From Agilicoccus flavus (lineage in GTDB: Bacteria; Actinomycetota; Actinomycetes; Actinomycetales; Dermatophilaceae): a DNA stretch of 51,178 nucleotides. A program made the translations under genes and the position numbers. Below the pieces are notes generated by a model. The model was given only the letters and a program-made list of their open reading frames with translations. It was not told the origin of the DNA and did not search any database. This document shows, in pieces, positions 26,169 through 35,205 of this stretch; positions within the stretch are counted from its first letter, which is position 1; every line of letters begins with the position of its first letter. The DNA lies in assembly GCF_014857905.1 (NCBI RefSeq), contig NZ_JACYXE010000016.1, positions 1 through 51,178 on the forward strand, written 5' to 3'.

Positions 26169-26962
26169 AGCACCTCGAGCAGTCCGGTGACGAGGCGCTG
26201 CAGACGCGGCCCCGCCTCCTGGCCGGCCTCCTGCACGTCGTGGTGGTCGAGGGGGACGGGTGAGAGGCCCGCGGCGAGATTGGTGACCAGGGACAGCCCG
26301 AGCACCTCCATGCCGGCCTCGCGCGCGGCGATCGTCTCCAGCGTCGTCGACATGCCGACGAGGTCGCCGCCGAGGATGCCCGCCATGCGCACCTCGGCGG
26401 GCGTCTCGAACTGCGGGCCGTGGAACTGCACGTACACGCCCTCGCCCAGGCCGGGCTCGACGCGCCGCGCGAGGTCGCGCAGATCACGCGAGTAGGCCTC
26501 GCTGAGGTCGACGAAGCGGGCGCCCCGCAGCGGGGTCGCGCCCGTGAGGTTGAGGTGGTCGGCGATGAGGACGACCGTGCCGGGCGGCCGGTTCGGGTCG
26601 AGCCCGCCGCAGCCGTTCGTCAGCACGATCCGGCTCGCCCCCGCGGCCGCGGCGGTCCGCACGCCGTGGACGACGGCGTCGACCCCGCGACCCTCGTAGA
26701 GGTGGGTCCGGCCGGTGAAGATCGCGGCGACCCGTCCGCCCGGCGTGCGGACGGCGATGAGCCGGCCCCCGTGGCCCGGCACGACGGGAGCGCTGAACCC
26801 GGGCAGGTCGGCGAGCTCGCACGACGCGATCGGATCGAGGACCTCGGTGGCGGACGACCAGCCCGAACCGAGCACCAGGGCGACGTCGATGCGGTCGAGG
26901 CCGAGCCGCTCGCGCAGGCGGGCGGCGGCCTCTTCGGCGAGGTCGTAGGGGTTGTCGCTCAT
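26165..26962 (-). CDS. Purine nucleoside phosphorylase
   Basis: This 265-residue protein cleaves purine nucleosides with phosphate (trimeric PNP, family 2). Signatures include VALVLGSGWSS near residues 26-36, FSAPVVPGHGGRL, GRTHLYEG, the ILTNGCGG-like LTNGCGGLDPN, VYVQFHGPQFETPAEVRM and GMSTTLETIAAR, with the base-binding segment near SLVTNLAAG. The ATG at 26962 (MSDNPYDLAEEAA) is the natural start. It overlaps the NUDIX start codon, so the pair may form a nucleotide housekeeping unit. Confidence 0.93.
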   Translation of the reverse strand: MSDNPYDLAEEAAARLRERLGLDRIDVALVLGSGWSSATEVLDPIASCELADLPGFSAPVVPGHGGRLIAVRTPGGRVAAIFTGRTHLYEGRGVDAVVHGVRTAAAAGASRIVLTNGCGGLDPNRPPGTVVLIADHLNLTGATPLRGARFVDLSEAYSRDLRDLARRVEPGLGEGVYVQFHGPQFETPAEVRMAGILGGDLVGMSTTLETIAAREAGMEVLGLSLVTNLAAGLSPVPLDHHDVQEAGQEAGPRLQRLVTGLLEVL

Positions 26963-26986
26963 GCTCCGAACCCTACGACGCGCGAC

Positions 26987-27016
26987 GGCCCGGCCGCCGC
27001 AGAGCGGGGCCGGGCC
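26987..27016 (-). terminator. Terminator of the small secreted-protein gene
   Basis: GGCCCGGCC (26987-26995) pairs with GGCCGGGCC (27008-27016) around a 12-base loop, between the stop at 27042 and the phosphorylase start. Confidence 0.6.
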
Positions 27017-27041
27017 GGACGCGTCGCGAGGTGCCGGGTCG

Positions 27042-27365
27042 TCAGCGGGTGCGCGTCGTCGTGACGCAGACCTTGACGCCCTTGACGAGCTTCGCCGTGC
27101 GGCCCTTGGCGCACTTCTTGGCCTTGACGGCCGGGGCCTTGACGGACTTCTTGACGGTCGGCGCCTTCGCGGACACCGTGACGGCGGGCGCCTTCGTGAC
27201 GGGCGCCTTGAGCGCGGGCGTCTCGGTCGCGAGCACGTACTTGGACGGGTCGAGGCCCGAGATCGTGGCGGCCGAGGCCGTGGCCGGCGCCGACAGGACG
27301 GCGGCGAGGCCGAGTGCAACGACGACGCCGCCCCCGCGGCGCGTGATGCCGGTGATGACTGACAT
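27042..27365 (-). CDS. Small secreted Lys/Ala/Val-rich protein
   Basis: This 107-residue protein has a signal peptide (MSVITGITRRGGGVVVALG... ending at an Ala-Ser-Ala site near residue 32). The mature part has repeated Lys-Ala-Pro-Thr/Ala-Val phrases and two Cys flanking a basic segment (KKCAKGRTAKLVKGVKVC). The basic repeats suggest binding to a polyanion such as cell-wall polymer, but this is a guess. The ATG at 27365 has a purine-rich GGGGGGAA upstream. No family recognised. Confidence 0.6.
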   Translation of the reverse strand: MSVITGITRRGGGVVVALGLAAVLSAPATASAATISGLDPSKYVLATETPALKAPVTKAPAVTVSAKAPTVKKSVKAPAVKAKKCAKGRTAKLVKGVKVCVTTTRTR

Positions 27366-27764
27366 GTGTGTTCCCCCCAGAACGTGTGGAGCCTCCCCAG
27401 GCTCCGTGCCCGCACCGAGTGGCGCGGTGATTCGATGGTGACATGTTCGGTCGTCCAAGTCGAACGATCGACCTGGACGTCGACGGTCCCGCGCGGGAGT
27501 GGGCGGACGCCGCCGAATCACATGTCTTGTGGCCTAACGGGACCCGACGGAACCGGTGCGTTCCGACGTTGTCGACATGCGGCCGGAGCCGGTGATCCCC
27601 GGCACGCCCGCCCCATCGACCGCCGCGCGCCCCTGGCTGAGTCGTCGGGCGTCGTGCCTGTGCGCAACGTTGCGCGGATCGTGTTCTCGCGCGCGCTCGT
27701 CGGGTGCGTCGGCGACGCCGGGACCGCCCCCGAGCCGGTCCCGGCGCGAACATCGGGAACGCGA
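27366..27764. other. Intergenic stretch with nothing recognised
   Basis: Between the small secreted protein and the next small gene there are 399 bases with no convincing coding pattern, no strong hairpin and no copy of the repeats found elsewhere. The promoter of the 27042-27365 gene must lie at its left end. Confidence 0.5.
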
Positions 27765-28031
27765 TCAGGCCGCGGTGACCGCGCGGAAGTGCACCTCGGG
27801 CCGGACGCGGGTGAGGCGGTCGGCGGCGGCGCGGGCCCCGTCGGTGGTGAGGTGCCACGACCACACTCCGGCGCGGTCGCTCATCTCGCTGATGGTCAGG
27901 ACCACGCCGCGGTAGGCGCACGCCGCCGAACGGGTGTCGAGGACCCGCCCCTGCGGGTCGGTGATGGTGTGGACGACGGCGCCGTCGACGCGGTCGGTCG
28001 TGAGCGTGTAGTCGGTCGTGAGCGTGAACAT
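27765..28031 (-). CDS. Small protein of unknown function
   Basis: This 88-residue frame starts MFTLTTDYTLTTDR at 28031, following a GGGGGA-type site (ACAGGGGGACGTC). The composition is that of a folded soluble protein, with alternating strands (GVVLTISEMSDRAGVWSWHLTT), no signal peptide and no membrane segment. I recognise no family. It stands alone between two intergenic gaps on the same strand as its neighbours. Confidence 0.55.
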   Translation of the reverse strand: MFTLTTDYTLTTDRVDGAVVHTITDPQGRVLDTRSAACAYRGVVLTISEMSDRAGVWSWHLTTDGARAAADRLTRVRPEVHFRAVTAA

Positions 28032-28160
28032 GACGTCCCCCTGTGGTGTGAGATCCCCCCTAGATCTGCGGTGAGCGTACTCCTGGACGGGTGTCCCACA
28101 GCCCCGGTTCGGGTGCGGCGCGGGCTCGGCAGGGGAGCACGGCCTGCCCGTCGGCCCCGG

Positions 28161-29045
28161 TCAGCGCAGGAAGGAGACCGCGGCCGCCAGGCCCGCGGCG
28201 ACGATGAGGCCGCGCAGGAGGGGGGCGGGGATGCGGCGGGCGACGCGGGCGCCGATGTAGCCGCCCGCGATCGATCCGGCCGACAGCCACGCGACGACGC
28301 TCCAGTCGACGTCGGCGATCAGGGCGAACACGACGCCGGCGACGACGTTGCCGACGAAGACCGACAGGGTCTTGAGGGCGTTGACGATCCGCAGCTCGAC
28401 GTCGAGCCCGAAGCCGAGGACGGCGACCATCATGGCGCCCGACCCGGCGCCGAAGTAGCCGCCGTACACGCCGACGAGGGTGGCGAAGAACGTCGTCGCC
28501 GGGGACATGGCGGTCCGCGGGGCGTGGCCGTGGTCGGCGGCGCGCGCGGAGCCGCGCCCGGAAACGTGTTCCGGCGCCTGGCCGGAGCCGTGGTCGACGT
28601 CGTGGCCGGAGCCCCGGTCGAGGACCCCGCCGGCCCCCGCGCGCCGCGCGACGTGCGCGCGGACCCGCGCCGAGATCCACGGCTGGGTCGCCACGAGCAG
28701 GCAGGTGAGCAGGATGAGCCAGGGGACGACGCGCTCGAACGCCTCGGAGGGCAGGGCCAGCAGCAGCGCGGCGCCGCCGAGAGCCCCGACGGCGTTCGTC
28801 GCGATGACCTTCGCCGCGAGGGCCCGGTCGGCGTTCAGCTCCTCCCGGTACCCGAGGCAGCCCGAGACGCCCGCGGCGATGAGGCCCAGGGTGTTCGAGA
28901 CGTTCGCGACGACCGGCGGGAGGCCGATCGCGAGGAGCACGGGAAAGCTGAGGAGCGAGGCGACGCCGACGCTCGAGGTGAGGATGCCCGCGCCGAGTCC
29001 CGCCGCGACGACGGCGAGGATCGTGCCCGGATCGGTGGCGATCAC
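28161..29045 (-). CDS. TauE/SafE-type sulfite exporter family permease
   Basis: This 294-residue membrane protein has two halves of about four segments each, with the family motif GAGILTSSVGVASLLSFPVLL at the N-terminus and its counterpart YGGYFGAGSGAMMVAVLGFG after the centre. A hydrophilic, His/Gly/Arg-rich loop of about 45 residues (about 138-182) separates the halves. The family transports anions such as sulfite, sulfonates or sulfoacetate; the substrate here is unknown. The GTG start overlaps the stop of the MFS gene (GTGA), so the two transporters are coupled. Confidence 0.85.
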   Translation of the reverse strand: MIATDPGTILAVVAAGLGAGILTSSVGVASLLSFPVLLAIGLPPVVANVSNTLGLIAAGVSGCLGYREELNADRALAAKVIATNAVGALGGAALLLALPSEAFERVVPWLILLTCLLVATQPWISARVRAHVARRAGAGGVLDRGSGHDVDHGSGQAPEHVSGRGSARAADHGHAPRTAMSPATTFFATLVGVYGGYFGAGSGAMMVAVLGFGLDVELRIVNALKTLSVFVGNVVAGVVFALIADVDWSVVAWLSAGSIAGGYIGARVARRIPAPLLRGLIVAAGLAAAVSFLR

Positions 29046-30337
29046 GGGGCCGGCGCCGGTGCCGCAGGCCGTGTGAGGGCGAGCACGGCGAACGCCGCCG
29101 CGACGGCGATCACCCCGGCGACGGCGCTCACCCCGCGGTAGTCGACCAGACCCATGACGGGGCCGGCCGCGGCCGCGGCGACCGCGCCCGACAGCGACAT
29201 CGTCGCGTCGGAGAAGCCCTGGGCCGGGACCCGGTCGGCGGGGGCCAGGGCGGACACGAGGAGGGTGGAGCCGGCGACGGTCGCCGCCGACCAGCCGAGA
29301 CCGATGAGGACGAGGCCGCCGGTGACCACGGGCATCGCGTCGGCGAACACGCCGGTGACGACGACCGAGGCCAGGAGCGCGGTCAGACCGCCGAGCGCGA
29401 CGCCCCGGGCGCCGAACCGGTCGGTGGCCCACCCCATGAGCGGCGACAGGCCGTACATGCCCGCGATGTGCAGCGAGATCGTCAGGCCGATGAGGCTGAT
29501 CGTGTCGGGATGGTGCGCGAGCGTGCCGGCCTGGTGCTGCATGTGCAGCGGCGTCATCGACATGACGGCGACCATGACGGCGTGCGCGGCGACGACGGTG
29601 GCGAGCGCGGCCTGCGCGGTGCGGTGGGCGGCGACGACCCGCAGGCCGTCGGACCAGCGCAGGCGTTCCGGGCGGCGGCCACCGTCGTCGAGCTCGCGGC
29701 GCAGGAGCAGCGGGTCGGGGCGCAGCCCGACCGCGACGATCGTGGCGCCGACGACCATGCCGGCCGCCGAGATGAGGAACGGGCCCGCGAGGGGCGGCAG
29801 CCCGAGCGCGTCGGAGAGCGCGGCGCCGGGGCGCACGGTGTTGGGGCCGAGGACGGCGCCGACGGTGATGGCCCAGACGACGTAGGACAGCTCGCGCCCG
29901 CGGCGGGCCGGTTCGGCGAGGTCGGTGACCGCGAACCGGGCCTGCAGGTTGACGGCCGCGGCGAGGCCGACGCACAGCGACCCGAGCAGGAGGACCCCGA
30001 ACTGGCGGGTGACGACGGCCGCCACCATGGCGAACGTGCCGAGCACCGCGAGGCCGAGACCGCCCGTGAGCGCGACGCGGCGCCCGCGCGCGAGCGCGAC
30101 CTGCGACAACGGCATCGCGGCGAGGGCCGTGCCGAGGGTCATGCACGTCGTCACGGCCCCGGCCCACGTGTCGGAGCCGCCGAGGTCGACGGCGAGGATC
30201 GACCCGAGCGCGAGGGTCGAGCCGTTGCCGAGCCCCGAGAACACCTGGGCGCTCGCGAGGGTGCGTACCACCCGCCGCTGCGTCGCCGCGCGGTCGAGGA
30301 GGGCGGCGTCGCCCGGCTGCGAACTCACCCGGCTCAC
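29042..30337 (-). CDS. Major facilitator superfamily transporter
   Basis: This 431-residue protein has about twelve membrane segments. The loop between segments 2 and 3 shows a reduced MFS motif (LSQVALARGRRVAL), and its counterpart after segment 8 is GWATDRFGARGVAL. It resembles actinobacterial drug-efflux-type MFS proteins; no substrate can be inferred. I chose GTG 30337 (VSRVSSQPG); GTG 30328 is an alternative, as the upstream in-frame ATG would enter the opu promoter region. Divergent from the opu operon with a gap of about 200 bp. Confidence 0.82.
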   Translation of the reverse strand: MSRVSSQPGDAALLDRAATQRRVVRTLASAQVFSGLGNGSTLALGSILAVDLGGSDTWAGAVTTCMTLGTALAAMPLSQVALARGRRVALTGGLGLAVLGTFAMVAAVVTRQFGVLLLGSLCVGLAAAVNLQARFAVTDLAEPARRGRELSYVVWAITVGAVLGPNTVRPGAALSDALGLPPLAGPFLISAAGMVVGATIVAVGLRPDPLLLRRELDDGGRRPERLRWSDGLRVVAAHRTAQAALATVVAAHAVMVAVMSMTPLHMQHQAGTLAHHPDTISLIGLTISLHIAGMYGLSPLMGWATDRFGARGVALGGLTALLASVVVTGVFADAMPVVTGGLVLIGLGWSAATVAGSTLLVSALAPADRVPAQGFSDATMSLSGAVAAAAAGPVMGLVDYRGVSAVAGVIAVAAAFAVLALTRPAAPAPAP

Positions 30338-30536
30338 GGTATCCCGTGCGCCGTCGCGCGCGGCAGGGCCGACACGGGGGCACCCTGTTGTCCGGCCCGG
30401 GGCAGTGTGTAAAGCTGACCCGCACCTTTGTTCGACCATCCGACCCAGACCGTCCGCGTCGCGCCACCCGGCCCGACGACCGTCCCGGCCGCATTCCGTT
30501 GCGCCTCAGGCAAACCCGAAAGCGAGGTGCCGGAGG

Positions 30537-31649
30537 ATGATCGAGTTCGACTCCGTCACGAAGGAATACCCCGACGGCACGGTGGCCGTCGGCGACCTCA
30601 GCTTGCGGGCCCCGACCGGGGAGATCACCGTGCTCGTGGGGCCCTCGGGCTGCGGCAAGACGACGTCGCTGCGGATGATCAACCGCATGATCGAGCCGAC
30701 GTCCGGGACCATCACCATCGACGGCGAGGACTCCGGATCGGTCGACCCCGCCCGCCTGCGCCGCGGCATCGGTTACGTCATCCAGCACGCCGGGCTGTTC
30801 CCGCACCGCACCATCGTGCAGAACATCATGACCGTGCCCACGCTGCTGGGCTGGGACGGCGGCAAGGCGAAGGCCCGCGCGATGGAGCTCATGGAGCGGG
30901 TGGGCCTCGACCCGGCGTTCGCCGACCGCTACCCCAACCAGCTCTCCGGCGGACAGCAGCAGCGCGTGGGCGTCGCCCGGGCGCTCGCCGCGGACCCCCC
31001 GGTCATGCTCATGGACGAGCCGTTCAGCGCCGTGGACCCCGTCGTGCGCGAGGGGCTGCAGGACGAGTTCCTCCGGCTGCAGTCCGAGATGGGCAAGACG
31101 ATCGTGTTCGTCACCCACGACATCGACGAGGCGGTCAAGCTGGGTGACCGGATCGCCGTGCTCGACGTCGGAGGGCGCCTGGCCCAGATCGCGTCGCCGG
31201 CCGTGCTGCTCGCGGAGCCGGCGAGCGACATGGTCGCCGACTTCGTGGGTCGCGACCGCGGGTACCGGGCGCTCGCCTTCACCGGAGGGCAGGTGCGCGC
31301 CGACGACGAGCCGACGGTGCCGCTGGGCGCGAGCGTCGAGGACGCGCGCGCGGCCGCCGGGGGAGCCCGCTGGCTGCTCGTCCTCGACGAGGAGGGTCGC
31401 CCCGCCGGCTGGGTGGAGCCCGCCAAGATGGCGGCGCCCGCCTCGGCCGACTTCCTCAACCGCGGGGGCACCGTCGCGCGGGCGGACGGATCGCTGCGGC
31501 AGGCGCTCGACGCCGCGCTGTCGTCGCCGTCGGGGCGCGGGGTCCTCGTCTCGCCCGACGGCGCCCTCATCGGGACGGTGCCCGCCGGCCGGGTCGTCGA
31601 GGCCATCGAGGCCGAGCGCGTGCATCGGACCGAGGGCGGCGCGTCGTGA
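30537..31649 (+). CDS. opuCA: Osmoprotectant ABC transporter ATP-binding protein (OpuCA-like)
   Basis: This 370-residue ATPase powers uptake of glycine betaine, choline or related solutes. Walker A GPSGCGKTT (residues about 34-42), Q-loop YVIQHAGLFPHRT, signature LSGGQQQRV, Walker B VMLMDEPFSAVDP and the switch His in FVTHDIDEAV are all present. Residues about 255-365 form a tandem CBS-like module, typical of OpuCA and linked to ionic-strength sensing. The ATG at 30537 has GGAGG abutting it and GAGG 9 bases upstream. The stop overlaps the next start (GTGA). Confidence 0.94.
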   Translation: MIEFDSVTKEYPDGTVAVGDLSLRAPTGEITVLVGPSGCGKTTSLRMINRMIEPTSGTITIDGEDSGSVDPARLRRGIGYVIQHAGLFPHRTIVQNIMTVPTLLGWDGGKAKARAMELMERVGLDPAFADRYPNQLSGGQQQRVGVARALAADPPVMLMDEPFSAVDPVVREGLQDEFLRLQSEMGKTIVFVTHDIDEAVKLGDRIAVLDVGGRLAQIASPAVLLAEPASDMVADFVGRDRGYRALAFTGGQVRADDEPTVPLGASVEDARAAAGGARWLLVLDEEGRPAGWVEPAKMAAPASADFLNRGGTVARADGSLRQALDAALSSPSGRGVLVSPDGALIGTVPAGRVVEAIEAERVHRTEGGAS

Positions 31650-32290
31650 CCTGGTTCCTCTCCCACCTCGACGACGTGGGGGTGTTCCTCGCCTGGCACG
31701 TGTACCTCTCGGCGGTGCCGCTCGTGCTCGGGCTGGCCATCGCCCTGCCGCTGGGCTATCTCGCCCGCCGCTACCGCTGGCTCTACCCGCCGCTCATCCT
31801 CGGCACGGGGCTGCTCTACACGATCCCGTCGCTCGCGATCTTCATCCTGCTGCCGCTCCTGCTGGGCACGCAGATCCTCGACCCGATCAACGTGCTCGTC
31901 GCGATGACCGTGTACACGATCGCGCTGCTCGTGCGCACCGTGGCCGACGGCCTCGCGGCGGTGCCCGACGAGGTCCTGCTCTCGGCGACCGCGATGGGGT
32001 ACAAGCGGTTCTCGCGGCTGCTGCGGGTCGAGCTGCCGCTGGCGGTGCCGGTCATCGCGGCCGGCCTGCGCGTGGCGGCCGTGAGTAACGTGAGCATCGT
32101 GTCGGTGGCCGCGATCATCGGCGTCTCCCAGCTCGGGTCGCTGTTCACCGACGGCTTCGCCCGGGCGTTCCTCGCCCCGATCGTCGTCGGCATCGTCGCC
32201 TGCGTGCTGCTCGCGCTCGCGCTCGACCTCCTCATCCTCGCGGCCGGCCGGGCGCTCACGCCGTGGCTGCGGAACAGGAGGGCGTCGTGA
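31646..32290 (+). CDS. opuCB: Osmoprotectant ABC transporter permease 1
   Basis: This 214-residue permease has five to six membrane segments and the binding-protein-dependent transport loop around EVLLSATAMGYKRFSRLLRVELPLAVPVIAAG, which contacts the ATPase. It matches OpuCB/ProW-type subunits. It starts at GTG 31646 within the opuCA stop and ends over the start of the next permease, so the three genes form one translationally coupled unit. Confidence 0.92.
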   Translation: MTWFLSHLDDVGVFLAWHVYLSAVPLVLGLAIALPLGYLARRYRWLYPPLILGTGLLYTIPSLAIFILLPLLLGTQILDPINVLVAMTVYTIALLVRTVADGLAAVPDEVLLSATAMGYKRFSRLLRVELPLAVPVIAAGLRVAAVSNVSIVSVAAIIGVSQLGSLFTDGFARAFLAPIVVGIVACVLLALALDLLILAAGRALTPWLRNRRAS

Positions 32291-33063
32291 TCTCCCGGAT
32301 CTTCGGGTGGCTGTTCGATCCCGCCAACACGGGCGCCATCGTCAGCCGCACCCTCGAGCACCTGCAGTACTCGGTCGTCGCGCTCGCCCTCGCGGCGCTC
32401 ATCGCGATCCCGGCGGGGATGTACGTCGGCCACACCGGCCGCGGCCGCTTCGCCGTCGTCAACCTCGCCGGCGCGGCGCGCGCCATCCCCACCCTCGGCC
32501 TCCTCTACCTCATGGTGCTGCTGCTGGGGCCGAGACTGACGGGCGACGTCGCGTTCCTCCTGCCCAACCTCCTCGTCCTCGTCGTGCTCGCCATCCCGCC
32601 GATCCTCTCGGGCACGTACGCCGGCATCGACGAGGTCGACCCCGCGGCGCGCGACGCCGCGAAGGGCATGGGCCTGACGGGCCGGGAGGTGCTGCTCCGG
32701 GTCGAGTTCCCGTGCGCGCTCCCGCTCGTGTTCTCCGGGCTGCGATCGGCGCTGCTGCAGGTCGTCGCCACCGCGACGATCGCCGCGACCGCCGGGCTCG
32801 GGGGGCTGGGCCGCTTCCTCATCGACGGTCTCGCCGTGCGCGACTTCCCGCAGATGGCGGCCGGCGCGATCCTCGTGGCCGTGCTCGCCCTCCTGTGCGA
32901 CCTCGTGTTCGGGCTCGCGCAGCGCTACGCCGTCTCACCCGGGATCAGCGGGCGGACCCGTCGCCGGACGCGCCGCGCCCGCCGCGAACGCGACGCCGAC
33001 TCCGGCGCCTCGGCGTCCCGCACCGAACGCGACCGGCTCGACGCAGGCGCGTCCGCCTCCTGA
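32287..33063 (+). CDS. opuCD: Osmoprotectant ABC transporter permease 2 with an unusual tail
   Basis: This 258-residue protein is the second permease subunit. It has about five to six membrane segments and the ATPase-contact loop DAAKGMGLTGREVLLRVEFPCALPLVFSG. The GTG at 32287 overlaps the opuCB stop. The last ~38 residues are an Arg-rich, then Asp/Ser/Ala-rich cytoplasmic tail containing ASRTERDR, absent from normal OpuCD. That phrase resembles one translation (ASRSERDR) of the 54-bp repeat found elsewhere in this window and may be a diverged copy. Confidence 0.9.
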   Translation: MISRIFGWLFDPANTGAIVSRTLEHLQYSVVALALAALIAIPAGMYVGHTGRGRFAVVNLAGAARAIPTLGLLYLMVLLLGPRLTGDVAFLLPNLLVLVVLAIPPILSGTYAGIDEVDPAARDAAKGMGLTGREVLLRVEFPCALPLVFSGLRSALLQVVATATIAATAGLGGLGRFLIDGLAVRDFPQMAAGAILVAVLALLCDLVFGLAQRYAVSPGISGRTRRRTRRARRERDADSGASASRTERDRLDAGASAS

Positions 33064-33104
33064 CCGCACCCACCTCTGGTCGACCGAACGAAAGAGAGAC
33101 CGTC

Positions 33105-34052
33105 ATGACCCGCTCCCGGACCGCGCTCGCCGCCCTCGCCGCCACCGCTCTCGGCGGCGTCACCGCCCTCTCGGCCTGCGGGGGAGGCGGCGGCGACGAC
33201 CCGCTCGCCGGTGCCTCCGCGACGACCGCCGCGTCGGGCCAGATCGTCGTCGGCTCGGCGAACTTCCCCGAGTCCGAGCTGCTCATGGACATCTACGCCG
33301 GGGCCCTCGAGGCCAAGGGGATGCAGGTGAGCACGAAGCCGAACATCGGCAGCCGCGAGACGTACATCCCCGGCCTCAAGGACGGGTCGATCAACCTCGT
33401 GCCCGAGTACACGGGCGTGCTCGCCCAGTACTTCGCGAAGGACGCCGGCAAGAAGGTCTCCGGCACGACCTCGGACGAGGTCTACACCGAGCTGAAGTCC
33501 GTCCTCCCGCAGGGGATGACCGTCGGCGCGAAGTCGGCCGCCGAGGACAAGGACGCCGTCGTCGTCACGAAGGAGACGGCCGACACGTACAAGCTCAAGA
33601 CGATCGCCGACCTGGCGCCCGTGGCGGGGCAGATGGTGCTCGGCGGCCCCGCGGAGTGGAAGACGCGCGAGACCGGCGTGCCCGGCCTGAAGTCGATCTA
33701 CAACCTGACGTTCAAGGAGTTCAAGGCCCTCGACTCCGGTGGCCCGCTCACCGTCCAGGCACTGAAGAACGGCCAGGTCCAGGCCGCGAACCTCTTCACC
33801 ACCGACCCGAACATCGCCGCCAACGGTTTCGTGCCGCTGGAGGACCCGAAGTCGATGTTCGCGGCGCAGAACGTCGTGCCCCTCATGGCGGCGTCGGCCT
33901 CGACGCCGCAGGTCACGCAGGCCCTCGACGCGGTGTCGGCGAAGCTCACGACGGAGCAGCTCGCGGCGATGGTCACGCAGGTCGTCATCGACAAGAAGGA
34001 CGCGGAGGACGTGGCCGACGAGTTCCTCCAGAAGAACGGTCTCGGCGGCTGA
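33105..34052 (+). CDS. opuCC: Osmoprotectant ABC transporter substrate-binding lipoprotein
   Basis: This 315-residue protein captures the solute outside the membrane. The signal peptide ends in a lipobox (LSAC, Cys near residue 25), so it is lipid-anchored, followed by a Gly-rich spacer. The OpuAC-type fold is shown by IVVGSANFPESELLMDIYAGALE, NIGSRETYIPGLKDGSINLVPEYTG and the C-terminal helix TTEQLAAMVTQVV. The ATG at 33105 follows AAAGAGAG. It is 41 bp after opuCD and closes the operon. Confidence 0.93.
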   Translation: MTRSRTALAALAATALGGVTALSACGGGGGDDPLAGASATTAASGQIVVGSANFPESELLMDIYAGALEAKGMQVSTKPNIGSRETYIPGLKDGSINLVPEYTGVLAQYFAKDAGKKVSGTTSDEVYTELKSVLPQGMTVGAKSAAEDKDAVVVTKETADTYKLKTIADLAPVAGQMVLGGPAEWKTRETGVPGLKSIYNLTFKEFKALDSGGPLTVQALKNGQVQAANLFTTDPNIAANGFVPLEDPKSMFAAQNVVPLMAASASTPQVTQALDAVSAKLTTEQLAAMVTQVVIDKKDAEDVADEFLQKNGLGG

Positions 34053-34208
34053 GCCCGCGCGGCTCCCGGCCGGTGGGCGGATGAGCTGCGTACGCTGGTC
34101 GGGAAGGGGCGTCCGCGTCCCGCCCGGCGTCGCGTCCGAACCGGCCTGGTTCGGGTGCCACCGGGCCCGCGAGCAGACCGCTGCCCTCGACGACCACCAG
34201 GAGACACC

Positions 34209-35027
34209 GTGAGCGACAACGGCCGATACGACCACCCCGACCGCGGGGACGGCGGCTCGACCCCGCCGCCCTACGACGCGACGAGCGAGATGCCGCGCTA
34301 CGAGGCCGGCCGGGGCGGCGCCGACACCCCGCGCCCCGACGAGCAGGGGCCCCGCTCGAGCGAGGCGCCGCGCTACGGCGCGTACGCCGAGCCGGGCCGG
34401 TGCGGCTCGGACGCGGGCGGATCGCCGCAGCCCGCCTACGGGAAGTACGACGAGTCCGGCCGGGGCGGTCGACCCCAGGACGCCCCCGCGCAGGGCGGCT
34501 ACGGCCAGGGCGGGTACGGCGAGAGTGGCTACGGCCAGAGTGGCTACGGGCAGGGCGGGTACGACCAGGGCGCGTACGGCCCGGGCGGCCCCGGCGCCGG
34601 CTACGGCGAGGGCGGCTACGGCGACCCGCGCGGCGCCGGCGACCCGTGGGCTCCGCGCCCCAGTGCCGCCCTCGCCATCACCGCCCTCGTCCTCGGTGTG
34701 CTGGGGTTCCTCGGCTCGTGGCTGGTCCTCGGCGCGATCCTCGGCCTCGTCGCGGTGATCGTCGGCATCGTCGCCGTCGTCAAGGCCCGCAAGGGCCGGG
34801 CGCGCGGCACCGGCATGGCGATCGGCGGCATCGTCCTCGGCGTGCTGAGCATGATCATCGCGGGCGCGCTCGTCGCCATGATCGGCACCTTCTTCATGCA
34901 GCCCGGGTTCCAGCAGTGCCTCCAGGAGGCGTCGCAGGGTGCGAGCCAGACCGAGGTGCAGCGGTGCCTCGACGACCTCGCCCAGCAGGAGGGTGTGTCG
35001 GCTCCGGCCGACGAGCAGGAGGCCTGA
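34209..35027 (+). CDS. DUF4190-like membrane protein with a Tyr/Gly-rich N-terminus
   Basis: This 272-residue protein has a disordered acidic/Pro-rich start (residues 1-95), then repeated Gly-Tyr-Gly-Gln/Glu phrases (about 96-140). Two membrane segments follow (ALAITALVLGVLGFLGSWLVLGAI... and GMAIGGIVLGVLSMIIAGAL) around a short basic loop VKARKGRARG, the DUF4190 arrangement. A periplasmic tail holds two Cys. The Tyr/Gly-rich repeats resemble phase-separating or cell-wall-interacting segments in other actinobacterial membrane proteins; that is inference. The GTG at 34209 follows AGGAGA. Confidence 0.8.
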   Translation: MSDNGRYDHPDRGDGGSTPPPYDATSEMPRYEAGRGGADTPRPDEQGPRSSEAPRYGAYAEPGRCGSDAGGSPQPAYGKYDESGRGGRPQDAPAQGGYGQGGYGESGYGQSGYGQGGYDQGAYGPGGPGAGYGEGGYGDPRGAGDPWAPRPSAALAITALVLGVLGFLGSWLVLGAILGLVAVIVGIVAVVKARKGRARGTGMAIGGIVLGVLSMIIAGALVAMIGTFFMQPGFQQCLQEASQGASQTEVQRCLDDLAQQEGVSAPADEQEA

Positions 35028-35070
35028 GTCGAACGGATCATCCGGGCGGCGGACGGTTCCGCTCGGGGTC

Positions 35071-35101
35071 GAGGGCGGTCACCGGTGCGGTGGCCGCCCT
35101 C
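35071..35101 (+). terminator. Terminator of the DUF4190-like gene
   Basis: GAGGGCGGTCACC (35071-35083) pairs with 35089-35101 with one mismatch around a 5-base loop, between the stop at 35027 and the recC start. Confidence 0.7.
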
Positions 35102-35205
35102 GCGGGTGCCGTGACCGGGTCGGCCGCGCCCCGCGTTCACGGCGCGTCGGCCGGTCGGGACCGGCCTCGGCGACCTTGTCGGTGGCGGCGCCTAGTCTCC
35201 TTCTC

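Noticed and set aside
30338-30536. Definite promoter for the opu operon
   Set aside because: TTGTCC near 30388 followed by TAAAGC near 30410 has 16-base spacing but is a weak match, so I did not list it.
28161-31625. A 1154-residue minus-strand fusion protein
   Set aside because: The upstream part lies out of phase over the MFS gene and antisense to opuCA; only the TauE-like end from 29045 is coding.
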